Assembly (NCBI GenBank): GCA_029257745.1
Contig: JARIAS010000044.1
Coordinates: 1 to 45,491 of the forward strand
DNA from: Candidatus Cryptobacteroides sp.
Lineage (GTDB): Bacteria > Bacteroidota > Bacteroidia > Bacteroidales > UBA932
DNA: 45,491 nucleotides
Reading direction: 5' to 3'
The translations under genes and the position numbers were made by a program. Under the pieces are notes generated by a model, which did not search any database, was not told the origin of the DNA, and saw nothing but the letters and a program-made list of their open reading frames with translations. This document shows, piece by piece, positions 15,870 to 24,657 of the stretch (the first letter of the stretch is position 1; each line of letters starts with the position of its first letter).

Positions 15870-18440
15870 CTATCTAGTAAGTTCATTCAACAGCACTTGA
15901 TAGTGCAACTTAATTTCTTCATCATGAGATTTTTTTATAGCCTTTTCAAGTAAATCCTTTGTCTTTCTTGCATATAGGAAGGCATAGTCAAGACTCTTGT
16001 TTACAGATTGTAGCCACATTTCATTTGCACTTCCATAGCCTTCACCAAAGCCTAAGGCATTAAGCTCTTTTTTGAGATGCTCTTTGTCATAGCTATCTTG
16101 TATATAACAAAAATCTAATTTTGGCTTTTGAGTGTTTGGCATTTGAAGAAAAATATCTCCAGATTCTGAAGCTACGGCTTTAACACCAGACTTTAAGAAT
16201 TTTACGAAGTAAGTCTGCAAGCTTTTTTCAGCCTCTGTAAGATTTTCTTTATTAGCTAATGTTTTGTTAAATACTGAGTTGTAGACATCTTCTAGATATT
16301 CTAGAGGGGAATAAGTACTTGAGTCAAGATAGTGAGTCATTGAAACTTTAGAAAGTCTTGTGACAGCCATAATCTGTACATTTTTAGCCAATGTCGATAT
16401 TAATCTTTCCTGTGTCTTAAAATTGCTTACAAGAGCTTCATTTTCCAACTTATGAAAATTTTTTGCCTGTTCCACTAGCCATAGAGTAGAGGATTTTTGT
16501 CTTTCTTTGCTTACCACCTTGTATCTATCAAGTTGAGAACTTTCACTAGTCGGATATAGGTATACGCCACCAATATTCATAGCTACATGATCCATAAACA
16601 TATATGCCTGATAAGCTATCTGTGTGTATAGGGCTTCTTGACGCTCTGTGTCATCGCTTATCCACTCACCAAGATGTTTTAAGATAAATCTTAAATTCCT
16701 AAGACCTAGTTCAGATGATTTTTGAGGGTCATCTCCAAGGTCTTCTTCAACAGCAGAGGGATCGTATCTAAGATCTCCAAATTGTTGAGTACCATATCTA
16801 TAATCTTTATTCCCAGCATATGACTCTAGGAGATTAAATAGCTCTTTAGCTTCAGCAATGCTGTTATTATGTAGTTTAGGAAAATATTTGTAGTTCCATT
16901 CAATAAGTAGATAGTCATATTGACCTAAGAACGGAGGTGTTAGACTTACCCCTTTATCTTCTACCTGTGCTACATAGTTATTTCTAGCATAATCCATTAT
17001 GGAGGGAGTAGTTCCATTTTTCTTCGTAAAGCTTACTGAACGCAATGAATCAGTAGGGAAGGCCGATGAAGCTGCCATATTGTGCATGAAGCCAAGAGTA
17101 TGTCCTATCTCATGAGCAATAACATAGGATAATGAATTTGCAAATTGTTCATAAGGTATATCTTTTTGTCTCATCTGCTCATCTAATTGTGCAGTTTGTA
17201 TAAATCTCCAATCTCTTATAATATTTACAACATTGGCATATACTGATACAGAAGCATTTATAATTTCTCCTGTGCGAGGATCTACCCAAGATGGTCCCAT
17301 TGCATTTTCTTCCTTAGAAGGTATATATCTGATACAATTGTATTTTAAATTGTCAGGATCAAAGTCTGCATCATTTTTAGGAAAGTCCTTGACAGATATA
17401 ACATTCTTAAAGCCAATCTTTTCAAAAGCTTTGTTCCACCTGCAAATGCCATCTCTTAGAGGCTGCTTCCATGTTTCAGGGAAAAGAGTATCTAAATAAA
17501 ATACAATAGGCTTTTTTACTTCACTTAATTCTCCTTTTGTAAAGGCAATACTATCTTTAGGCTCAAGTCTCCATCTTTTTGCAAAAGCGATATTTTCAAT
17601 ATTATTGTTGTCAGGATTGAGCCATCTGGCATTGCTTTGGAATATGCCAATGCGATTATCTGATATTCTAGGGCTCATTGGCTCCTGTGGTAAATATAAT
17701 AAGGTATATGTCTTGCTAAGAGTTAATGGATAATTATCCTTGATAAGCTTACCACCTCTGTTAGAGATGCTTACATTGAAGCTTTTTTCCACACAAATGC
17801 TAGCATTATCTTCAAAGGATTTAATTTTTGTAATTCTTGTAAGATTCTCTTTTGGGTTCGACCTTATAACAAATGATGAATTAGCACTCGCTAAAGAAGG
17901 GAAAATCTTATTTTCGCTTAGAAAAAAACTAGAGGCATCAAATACAATAGCAGTTGAGTCTGTATTGTAAGTACTTATACTAAAACTATGGTTACTTGCA
18001 TTATTATAATGCTTTTCAGTGAAGATAAGCTTTTTTAAGTCCTTATCATATATAGCACTATTTAGTTGTTCAAGTATAATTTTCTCATCTTTTTTAACAA
18101 AGCGAATGGCTATGGGATCATTATTCTTAAAGCCTATCGTGCCTATATTAGGATTAGTGATGCTAGTAAGGGTTGAAGCTAATAGTAAGTCCTTGCCTAA
18201 TAGGGATATAGGCATCTCTATATATAATTTGCCCTCAGTCTTGTATAGAGATAAGAACTTGCTTTTTGCAGAGTCAATTTTATGATCTTCAAGAAGCTTT
18301 TCATATTTTGACTTGCTTGTTTTTTTGTTTGCTACTTCTGTTTTATGTCTCTTTTTCCAGAATTTATACCATTGGGCATTCATGCTAGTAGGTATAAATA
18401 GAAGAGATATAAATAGGTATATAAAATATTTCTTTGCCAT
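15870..18440 (-). CDS. Secreted zinc metalloprotease (DUF5117/DUF4953 type), catalytic motif intact
   Basis: This 856-residue protein has a classical signal peptide ending near MNAQ (residue 22). It shows the order DUF5118/DUF5117-like beta-rich N-terminal half, then a metzincin-like domain. The zinc site HEIGHTLGFMHN is at residues 443-454 (His443, Glu444, His447, His453), followed by the Met-turn SIMDY about 40 residues later. Family members are predicted periplasmic or surface peptidases. It is the last gene of the susC-susD operon and starts 4 nt after the stop of its paralog. It probably trims peptides before or after SusCD transport; substrate specificity is unknown. Confidence 0.9.
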   Translation of the reverse strand: MAKKYFIYLFISLLFIPTSMNAQWYKFWKKRHKTEVANKKTSKSKYEKLLEDHKIDSAKSKFLSLYKTEGKLYIEMPISLLGKDLLLASTLTSITNPNIGTIGFKNNDPIAIRFVKKDEKIILEQLNSAIYDKDLKKLIFTEKHYNNASNHSFSISTYNTDSTAIVFDASSFFLSENKIFPSLASANSSFVIRSNPKENLTRITKIKSFEDNASICVEKSFNVSISNRGGKLIKDNYPLTLSKTYTLLYLPQEPMSPRISDNRIGIFQSNARWLNPDNNNIENIAFAKRWRLEPKDSIAFTKGELSEVKKPIVFYLDTLFPETWKQPLRDGICRWNKAFEKIGFKNVISVKDFPKNDADFDPDNLKYNCIRYIPSKEENAMGPSWVDPRTGEIINASVSVYANVVNIIRDWRFIQTAQLDEQMRQKDIPYEQFANSLSYVIAHEIGHTLGFMHNMAASSAFPTDSLRSVSFTKKNGTTPSIMDYARNNYVAQVEDKGVSLTPPFLGQYDYLLIEWNYKYFPKLHNNSIAEAKELFNLLESYAGNKDYRYGTQQFGDLRYDPSAVEEDLGDDPQKSSELGLRNLRFILKHLGEWISDDTERQEALYTQIAYQAYMFMDHVAMNIGGVYLYPTSESSQLDRYKVVSKERQKSSTLWLVEQAKNFHKLENEALVSNFKTQERLISTLAKNVQIMAVTRLSKVSMTHYLDSSTYSPLEYLEDVYNSVFNKTLANKENLTEAEKSLQTYFVKFLKSGVKAVASESGDIFLQMPNTQKPKLDFCYIQDSYDKEHLKKELNALGFGEGYGSANEMWLQSVNKSLDYAFLYARKTKDLLEKAIKKSHDEEIKLHYQVLLNELTR

Positions 18441-18444
18441 AGTT

Positions 18445-21018
18445 CTAAAGCGTCTTATCGTCCTTATTCAATAGTAATTTTACTTTATAAAGCAGTAGCT
18501 GATAATGAGCTTTTATATCATCAGTTTTACTGTGCTTAATAGCCTTTTCTAACTCAGGCTCTAATTTTAGAAGAAGTCCGTATATGTAAACAGATGATTT
18601 ATCAACCATTGCAGGTGATATATTAGGTGCTAAATCTTGGCTAGCCTGACTAGCCTCCATGTTGCTTATATATTCTTTAAGTTGTGATGGTATATAGCCA
18701 AATTTATTCATACTCTCCCAATATAATTTGTATATAGTAAGATTATTTTTACTACTATTAGGGGCTTTAGCACTTCCTTTTATACTCATTTGAGCTAATG
18801 AAATAAAGTACTTTTGTAAAAGCATTTCTGCGTCATTTGGCTTTTTACCTGTTTTCAGACTGTTAAAAATGATATCATAACTATCATTAAAATAGTCTTT
18901 CTGAGAATAGGATTTAGGATCTAAATATGAACTTACAGCCACTTTAAATCTCCTCGAAAAGAAGTCTTTAGATATGTATTCAAGTAGTTGGTCAAAATAA
19001 CTGACTCTCATAAAACTCTTTCTCTCAAGATTTCTGTTTGCAAAGCTTTGGAAATTGATAATATGTTTAAGACTCCATTTAAGAGCCTTTCTTTGGCTTT
19101 GCGTATCTAATACTTTAAATGTGTTTTTAGTATTATTCGGACTACTCTCATATAGGTACATGCCACCTATCATATTCATAACATTTCCTAAATATTTGTA
19201 GTACTGCTGAGCTAGTTGTAGATAGAGCTTATTTTTTAACCTACTATCTTCGTCATTGCTTATCCACTTATCTAGATTCTTTGTTATATTATTAAGGTTT
19301 TTGATACCATAATCACTACTTTTTATAGGATTATTGCCAAGATCCTCTGCTATTACGCTTGGGTCATATATATTACCCATTTGATTTGGGGCAAAGCGAT
19401 ATAATGGATTATTTTCTTTACTACTTACAAGACTGTCAAGTTTTGACTTAATCTCCTCTTCTGTATACCTATCTTTAGGAAAGTATGAATAATTCCATTG
19501 TATAGCATAGTAGTCATATACTCCTAGATCGGTATTTGCTAGTTTAGCTCCTTTATCAGAACTTTGTGCTATGTAATTATATCTAGTATAATCCATAATA
19601 GATGGGGATAGTCCATTCCTTTTAGTGAATTCAGCTGATCTTAGTTTATCACTTTGATAAGCAGATGAAGATGCAAGATTTATTTCAAGTCCAAGGCATC
19701 TACCTACTTCGTGGGCTATAATAGCTCTTAGTGATTCATTAAGCAACTCTTTACTAAGATGATGACTTCTGACACTCTTGTCAATATTAGCAGTTTGTAT
19801 AAATCTCCAGTCTCGTATTAGTTCTTCAATATTATTGTAGATAAAAATATTGGCGTTAAGTATTTCTCCCGTTTGTGGGTCATAGCTATATGAAGATCTT
19901 ACATCTTGCGTAGAATTGGGTACATATCTTATGCTAGAGAATTTAATATTATCTGCATCAAAGTCTTCATTGTCAGGAAAGTCTGCTACTTGTATAGCAT
20001 TTTTGAAACCTATTACTTCAAATGCCTTATTCCACATCAATACACCCTCTTTTACAGCCTCCTTCCATTTATTAGGAATAGCAGGATCTAGATAAAATAT
20101 AATTGGTTTTTTAACTTCAGATATTTTATTTTCATTAAAGGCCTTTTCGTCTTTGGGTTCTATTCTCCATCTATGAGCATAGGATATTGCCTTAATGCTT
20201 TCATAGTTTTTTGGTATAACAACTTTATTACTACTGCTTATACCAACTCGTGGATCAGATATTCTTGCAGGCATTTGCTCTTCATTCATTTGTGCAAGAT
20301 TGAAACTTGCTTCGATAGACACAGGAGCATTAGTTGCGATAGGTATAATCCCCATAATACTTGCTGAAACAAGATATGTCATATCTGTTTTCACCATAAT
20401 ATTATCATCATAAGCTTTTATACTCTTAACAAAATTAAGATCTGATTTTGCACTAGCAGACAAGCTATACATGTCTACGTTTTTTGGAATAAGAGGTAAA
20501 AGCCTATTGTCTTTAGCAACAAATGAAGAAAAGTCAAAGACTATTGCAGTACTATCATTGTTATAAGCTAATATATTGAATGAGGTAATGTTAGGATCTG
20601 CATAGTTGAGGTCTATTGACTTGTTTATTCTATCCTGAGTTTTATCATATACTAGAGTATTAGTTATGTTTTGCATAACTACACTACTATCCTTTATATT
20701 AAATTTTATAAACAATGGATTTTCATTCCTGCTACCTACGCTTAAAACAGTCGCATCTGATACAGACGAAATAGAGGCACTAAGAAGCATTTTTTTATTT
20801 AGTCTCTCTAAAGGGAGTTCAAGATATACCTTAGAGTCTATTTTGTACAGACTTGCAAATTTTCCTTTAGCAACATCATATTTTTTACCTTTAAAGAGTT
20901 TATCATACTTAGTTTCTTTTTTGTTTTTCTTTACTTTAGATGAAGCAAAGCCAAAGAAATTACAACAAAGCATAAGTGATAAAGCAATACTTAATGCTCT
21001 TAGTACCTTGATTTTCAT
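18445..21018 (-). CDS. Zinc metalloprotease paralog with a degenerate active site (predicted pseudoprotease)
   Basis: This 857-residue paralog of the downstream protease is colinear with it over its whole length. Shared blocks include HRWRIEPKD, SEVKKPIIFYLD, WNKAFEVIGFKNAIQV, LIRDWRFIQTA and the Met-turn SIMDY. It has an N-terminal signal peptide ending in the FGFASS region. The zinc motif reads HEVGRCLGLEIN at 436-447: the first His and the Glu remain, the second ligand His is Arg440 and the third is Ile446. I confirmed these codons on the complementary strand (CAC GAA GTA GGT AGA, then GAA ATA AAT). Zinc hydrolysis by the standard mechanism is unlikely. There is no frameshift or stop, so the protein is maintained, perhaps as a partner, substrate receptor or inhibitor. 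Confidence 0.88.
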   Translation of the reverse strand: MKIKVLRALSIALSLMLCCNFFGFASSKVKKNKKETKYDKLFKGKKYDVAKGKFASLYKIDSKVYLELPLERLNKKMLLSASISSVSDATVLSVGSRNENPLFIKFNIKDSSVVMQNITNTLVYDKTQDRINKSIDLNYADPNITSFNILAYNNDSTAIVFDFSSFVAKDNRLLPLIPKNVDMYSLSASAKSDLNFVKSIKAYDDNIMVKTDMTYLVSASIMGIIPIATNAPVSIEASFNLAQMNEEQMPARISDPRVGISSSNKVVIPKNYESIKAISYAHRWRIEPKDEKAFNENKISEVKKPIIFYLDPAIPNKWKEAVKEGVLMWNKAFEVIGFKNAIQVADFPDNEDFDADNIKFSSIRYVPNSTQDVRSSYSYDPQTGEILNANIFIYNNIEELIRDWRFIQTANIDKSVRSHHLSKELLNESLRAIIAHEVGRCLGLEINLASSSAYQSDKLRSAEFTKRNGLSPSIMDYTRYNYIAQSSDKGAKLANTDLGVYDYYAIQWNYSYFPKDRYTEEEIKSKLDSLVSSKENNPLYRFAPNQMGNIYDPSVIAEDLGNNPIKSSDYGIKNLNNITKNLDKWISNDEDSRLKNKLYLQLAQQYYKYLGNVMNMIGGMYLYESSPNNTKNTFKVLDTQSQRKALKWSLKHIINFQSFANRNLERKSFMRVSYFDQLLEYISKDFFSRRFKVAVSSYLDPKSYSQKDYFNDSYDIIFNSLKTGKKPNDAEMLLQKYFISLAQMSIKGSAKAPNSSKNNLTIYKLYWESMNKFGYIPSQLKEYISNMEASQASQDLAPNISPAMVDKSSVYIYGLLLKLEPELEKAIKHSKTDDIKAHYQLLLYKVKLLLNKDDKTL

Positions 21019-21032
21019 TTTGTTATACTTAA

Positions 21033-22484
21033 TTATTGTTTTTTATATCCAATTTTTACAATTTTGTGCCCTATGTCTGTTACAGATATTAAGGAATTAT
21101 CACTTGTATTGTATCTGTATAATTTCGCCATATTGTCGGACTCATTTACAGCTACATATAATTCTTGTCCATTTGGATTAATACACATATCAACAATCAG
21201 GCCATTTTCTCCACAAGTAATGCTTGGCACAGAAGGGTAGTTACCTTTTGATAAAATACTATATATGTATATTTTATTATTAGAACTGTAATACATTAGA
21301 TTTTTGCTAGGGGCAACAGTCATCACAATATTTTCATTGAGGTCGGGGCTGTTAATCTCACCAAAATAATCTAAACTTTCAGGTATAAGTTTGGATTTAC
21401 CATCTCTAAGATATTCGCTAAAGAAACCTGCATTAAAATATGCTGAATAATATTTCTTTGTTGTTTTATCGATAAAGAGGGCAGCAAAAGTAGTGCTACC
21501 TTCACCTGTCTGTCTAAGATAGAGTAATTCTTTATTAGTAAAGCTATTAGGGAATACCTCTACTAAGTCAGGAGTATTACTTCCAGGTCTCATTTCGCTT
21601 ACTCTCAAGAAGTACATTTTGGAAGAATTATTATCAAAATATATTTCAAGATTCCTAGTACCTCCCGAATAGGTATAGTCAATACAATCTGCTAGAGAGT
21701 AATCTTCACCCATAATTTTTACAAATTTTTGATGTGAATCATATGGAGAAAATATGGCATACTTGTAAGGAATATCTTTTATTTTGTGCCCCACAATAGC
21801 ATGAGCATGATCAGAAAAGCCAATGCCACCATCGTTTTTTATGAAGCTTATAGGACTTGTAATCTCTTCATCTATTTTACTCTGAACTAGCATAAGGTTA
21901 GAGTTGAGACGGTATATAGCATAAGGATTGCGGGTACTAATGTAAAGTTCTGCTTGTGGAATATAGCTGTTTACATATAAATAATCAGCTTGAGAACCTG
22001 CAGGGAAGTGATTTCCTGCCTCTTCTATTATATCTATTTGTATCTTCTTGGAAGGCGAGTTTATTGGAATATATGATATAACAGGTATATCTTTTTGTCC
22101 TAAAACTATAAGTCCTTCAGCTATTGAGTACAATACATTTACCTTAAATTCTTTGAATATAATGTCGTCATCATTACTAACCTTAAGTCTAGCCTTAAAA
22201 GTACCAAAGTCGTTAAATGTATATCTTAAATCTTTTTCTTTAGATATTTCTTTACCTTCTAGCTCCCATGAATAGCTAAGTTCTTTATTTAAAGGCTTTT
22301 GAGTAATACTTGGGGCAATAATCTCAAGCATATCCCCCCTATTAATAGTGTATTCATCTTCTAATTCGCTATCAAAAGATAAGGCTGCAATACATTTATT
22401 AGCACGATGTGATTTATCTTTGATGCAAGCTACCATGCTACTAATAACTAGTAATATACTGATATATATAAATATTTTTTTCAT
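21033..22484 (-). CDS. PKD-like family surface lipoprotein of a SusCD locus
   Basis: This 483-residue lipoprotein has its acylated Cys20 in a SMVAC lipobox. Residues about 35-130 form a PKD/Ig-like beta sandwich (SYSWELEGKEIS, then FNDFGTFKARLKVSNDD). The remainder (about 135-483) reads as repeated beta blades ending in NPNGQELYVAVNESD and LYRYNTSDNS, which suggests a propeller. Such proteins take the SusE/F place in many SusCD loci that also encode DUF4843 and large metalloproteases. The likely role is ligand binding at the outer surface. It lies 10 nt after the DUF4843 gene. Confidence 0.8.
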   Translation of the reverse strand: MKKIFIYISILLVISSMVACIKDKSHRANKCIAALSFDSELEDEYTINRGDMLEIIAPSITQKPLNKELSYSWELEGKEISKEKDLRYTFNDFGTFKARLKVSNDDDIIFKEFKVNVLYSIAEGLIVLGQKDIPVISYIPINSPSKKIQIDIIEEAGNHFPAGSQADYLYVNSYIPQAELYISTRNPYAIYRLNSNLMLVQSKIDEEITSPISFIKNDGGIGFSDHAHAIVGHKIKDIPYKYAIFSPYDSHQKFVKIMGEDYSLADCIDYTYSGGTRNLEIYFDNNSSKMYFLRVSEMRPGSNTPDLVEVFPNSFTNKELLYLRQTGEGSTTFAALFIDKTTKKYYSAYFNAGFFSEYLRDGKSKLIPESLDYFGEINSPDLNENIVMTVAPSKNLMYYSSNNKIYIYSILSKGNYPSVPSITCGENGLIVDMCINPNGQELYVAVNESDNMAKLYRYNTSDNSLISVTDIGHKIVKIGYKKQ

Positions 22485-22494
22485 AATTTAAACT

Positions 22495-23199
22495 TTAATC
22501 TTCTACGGTAATACCATATTCTGGATGTTCATCAAAATAGTTCTTTACTTTTTGTCTTATTAATAAGAATCCTGTAAAATCTCCTAAGGAAGCATTAAAC
22601 TTATTAATATCATAATCAAAGAAAGACAGGTACTTTAAGTAAAGTATGCGTGAAAACTCTCCTTGTTTGTAATATGGAAGCCATAGATCCCACCACATAG
22701 GTTTTTCTAAATAGTCATTATACTTTATATGAATTCTATTTGCCAAACCTTGAGCAACCTTTACATCTTTACTGTCAATAAGTTCTAATACAAGCTCCAT
22801 GTCTCCTTCCTTGTCAGTTGCAAGTCCCTTACGTATAAGTTCTACAGGGATATATGCTAGACTAGAGTCTTTTTTGAGAGTAATGCTCTTACTTTCAAGA
22901 TTGAAATTTATACCTTCTTTTGCAGTGCTAAGTTCTTCATTGACCCTTACCGAAAATCTTAGGTCTTTATTAGATGTCATTCCTAGTATTTGTACTGGAA
23001 CTTTAACTATGTTACTTTCAACATCTATCCATTTGGTTCCAAATGAATATGTTATAATAGTATCTGCCTGCTCATTTGTCCTGAAGTAAATACTGCTACC
23101 GCTATGGAAGTATCCATCTTTGCTATATTCTTTATCATAGCTTATAGCATTGCAAGATACTAGTATGATAGCTATGATTGCTAATAATATATTTTTCAT
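22495..23199 (-). CDS. DUF4843 lipoprotein
   Basis: This 234-residue lipoprotein carries its Cys16 in the lipobox LVSC. It matches the DUF4843 pattern: an N-terminal YFRTNEQADTIITYSFG strand pair, a Calx-beta-like middle (FSVRVNEELSTAKEGINFNLES), then a helical C terminus containing WWDLWLPYYKQGEFSRILYLKYL. It is always seen with SusCD genes and its biochemical role is unknown. Here it lies between susD and the PKD-like gene with gaps of 11 and 10 nt. Confidence 0.85.
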   Translation of the reverse strand: MKNILLAIIAIILVSCNAISYDKEYSKDGYFHSGSSIYFRTNEQADTIITYSFGTKWIDVESNIVKVPVQILGMTSNKDLRFSVRVNEELSTAKEGINFNLESKSITLKKDSSLAYIPVELIRKGLATDKEGDMELVLELIDSKDVKVAQGLANRIHIKYNDYLEKPMWWDLWLPYYKQGEFSRILYLKYLSFFDYDINKFNASLGDFTGFLLIRQKVKNYFDEHPEYGITVED

Positions 23200-23210
23200 A
23201 ATCAGTCGTT

Positions 23211-24647
23211 TTATTGTTTGCTACCAAACTCTATCTGAGCCTCTGGTAGAGGTAATATAAATATATTGTCTGATGCTTCTATTGTCTTTGCACCAACGGC
23301 TGAGGTAAAAGGAATGTTGTACATTTTTAATGCATAGAATACCTGTCCTTCTCCTGGTAACTCTCTCATTCTTTCTCTAAGCATTTCTTTAATATAACTT
23401 TTTTTATCGTTTATTTTGTCTTCAGCAACATCTCCAAGTCCTCGGCTATGTCTTACCTCATTTAGTAATCTTATAGATTCTGTTTTGTCACTATCATATA
23501 GGCTTTCACTAAGGATATAATACATTTCAGGCAGACGAATTATAGATATGCCCCTAATTGGATTGCCCTTTGCTTCAGCCTCACTAAACAGGAATCTTGT
23601 AAATCTAATATCTTGATTATTATAGATATAGAAAAGATTGAAACGTAGGTCTGTACTTGTTGCTGTAAAGTCCTTTGTCTCATATATTGCTTCTATATCA
23701 TCTCTGCCTTGAGTATAGTTTCCCAATCCTTGTGAGTCCAGAAATAAAGATACATATGTATCATTTAGAGCGGTAGTTTGTAAACCAAAAATAAGTTCCT
23801 TTTCACTTGGAAATCTATATACACGGGCATAATTATCTTTGTCTACTAACTTGAAATTGTCCTTGTTATCTATAATCATTTTGGCATATTTAGCAGCATT
23901 GCTATTGTCACTCATAGTATAGTATATCCTTGCTTTTAGTGCATATATTGCAAATTTATTTATGTGAGTGTATCGTTCACTAGTATATGCCTGACTAAAG
24001 TTATCTTCAATACTTCTGTTCCATATCATATTATCATTTTCCAAGAGCTTCTCTGCCTTATCTAAATCTTCTAATATCTTTTTATAGAAATCATCAAGAT
24101 TGTAGTATGGTTTGTTGTTTAGATTATACTCTGTTGAATAAGGAAGCCCTGCCTGTTTAGAGCCTTGTATATATTTAGGACAAAATAGTCTTGCCATGTC
24201 AAAATGTATCATAGCTCTTGCACCATAGGCTTCAGCTAGTATAAGATTTTTATCAGCAAAATTTAAGTTATCATTTTCACAGTGCTCTATAATATTGTTA
24301 AAATATGAAATAGTCGTATATGCAGTTGAAAAGATCTGGTCTACTTTTGGACGTACTTTTTGGTCAAGATATTTGTATTGGCTTATTGTATAATCGTTAT
24401 TTTCTACATTGTTATACATAAATAGCTGGCCTAGTTTATCTATAAAACCAAAGCTTAGATTTTCCCCATACAAGGCATTTAGTGCCATAGCTGCATAAGC
24501 TCCATTCATAGCATCTTTATAGCCCTGTGCATCTTTAAACATCTCTTGATCAACCAGAGTTCCCTGAGGTCTTACATCTAGATATTTATTGCAAGAATAT
24601 AATATTGCAAGGAGGGATAATATTGTTATTGTATATATCTTTTTCAT
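23211..24647 (-). CDS. RagB/SusD-family nutrient uptake lipoprotein
   Basis: This 478-residue outer-membrane lipoprotein has lipobox Cys19 (LYSCNKYLDVRPQG). The N-terminal SusD-like TPR part has the typical AQGYKDAMNGAYAAMA and EAYGARAMIHFDMARLF segments. The C-terminal RagB/SusD domain includes RLPEMYYILSESL and the LLNEVRHSRGLG region. It forms the lid of the SusC transporter and binds the incoming ligand. It lies 10 nt after the susC-like gene. The company of metalloproteases and a PKD-like lipoprotein, and the lack of glycosidases in the same operon, favour peptides as ligand. Confidence 0.93.
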   Translation of the reverse strand: MKKIYTITILSLLAILYSCNKYLDVRPQGTLVDQEMFKDAQGYKDAMNGAYAAMALNALYGENLSFGFIDKLGQLFMYNNVENNDYTISQYKYLDQKVRPKVDQIFSTAYTTISYFNNIIEHCENDNLNFADKNLILAEAYGARAMIHFDMARLFCPKYIQGSKQAGLPYSTEYNLNNKPYYNLDDFYKKILEDLDKAEKLLENDNMIWNRSIEDNFSQAYTSERYTHINKFAIYALKARIYYTMSDNSNAAKYAKMIIDNKDNFKLVDKDNYARVYRFPSEKELIFGLQTTALNDTYVSLFLDSQGLGNYTQGRDDIEAIYETKDFTATSTDLRFNLFYIYNNQDIRFTRFLFSEAEAKGNPIRGISIIRLPEMYYILSESLYDSDKTESIRLLNEVRHSRGLGDVAEDKINDKKSYIKEMLRERMRELPGEGQVFYALKMYNIPFTSAVGAKTIEASDNIFILPLPEAQIEFGSKQ

Positions 24648-24657
24648 TGTATTATGT

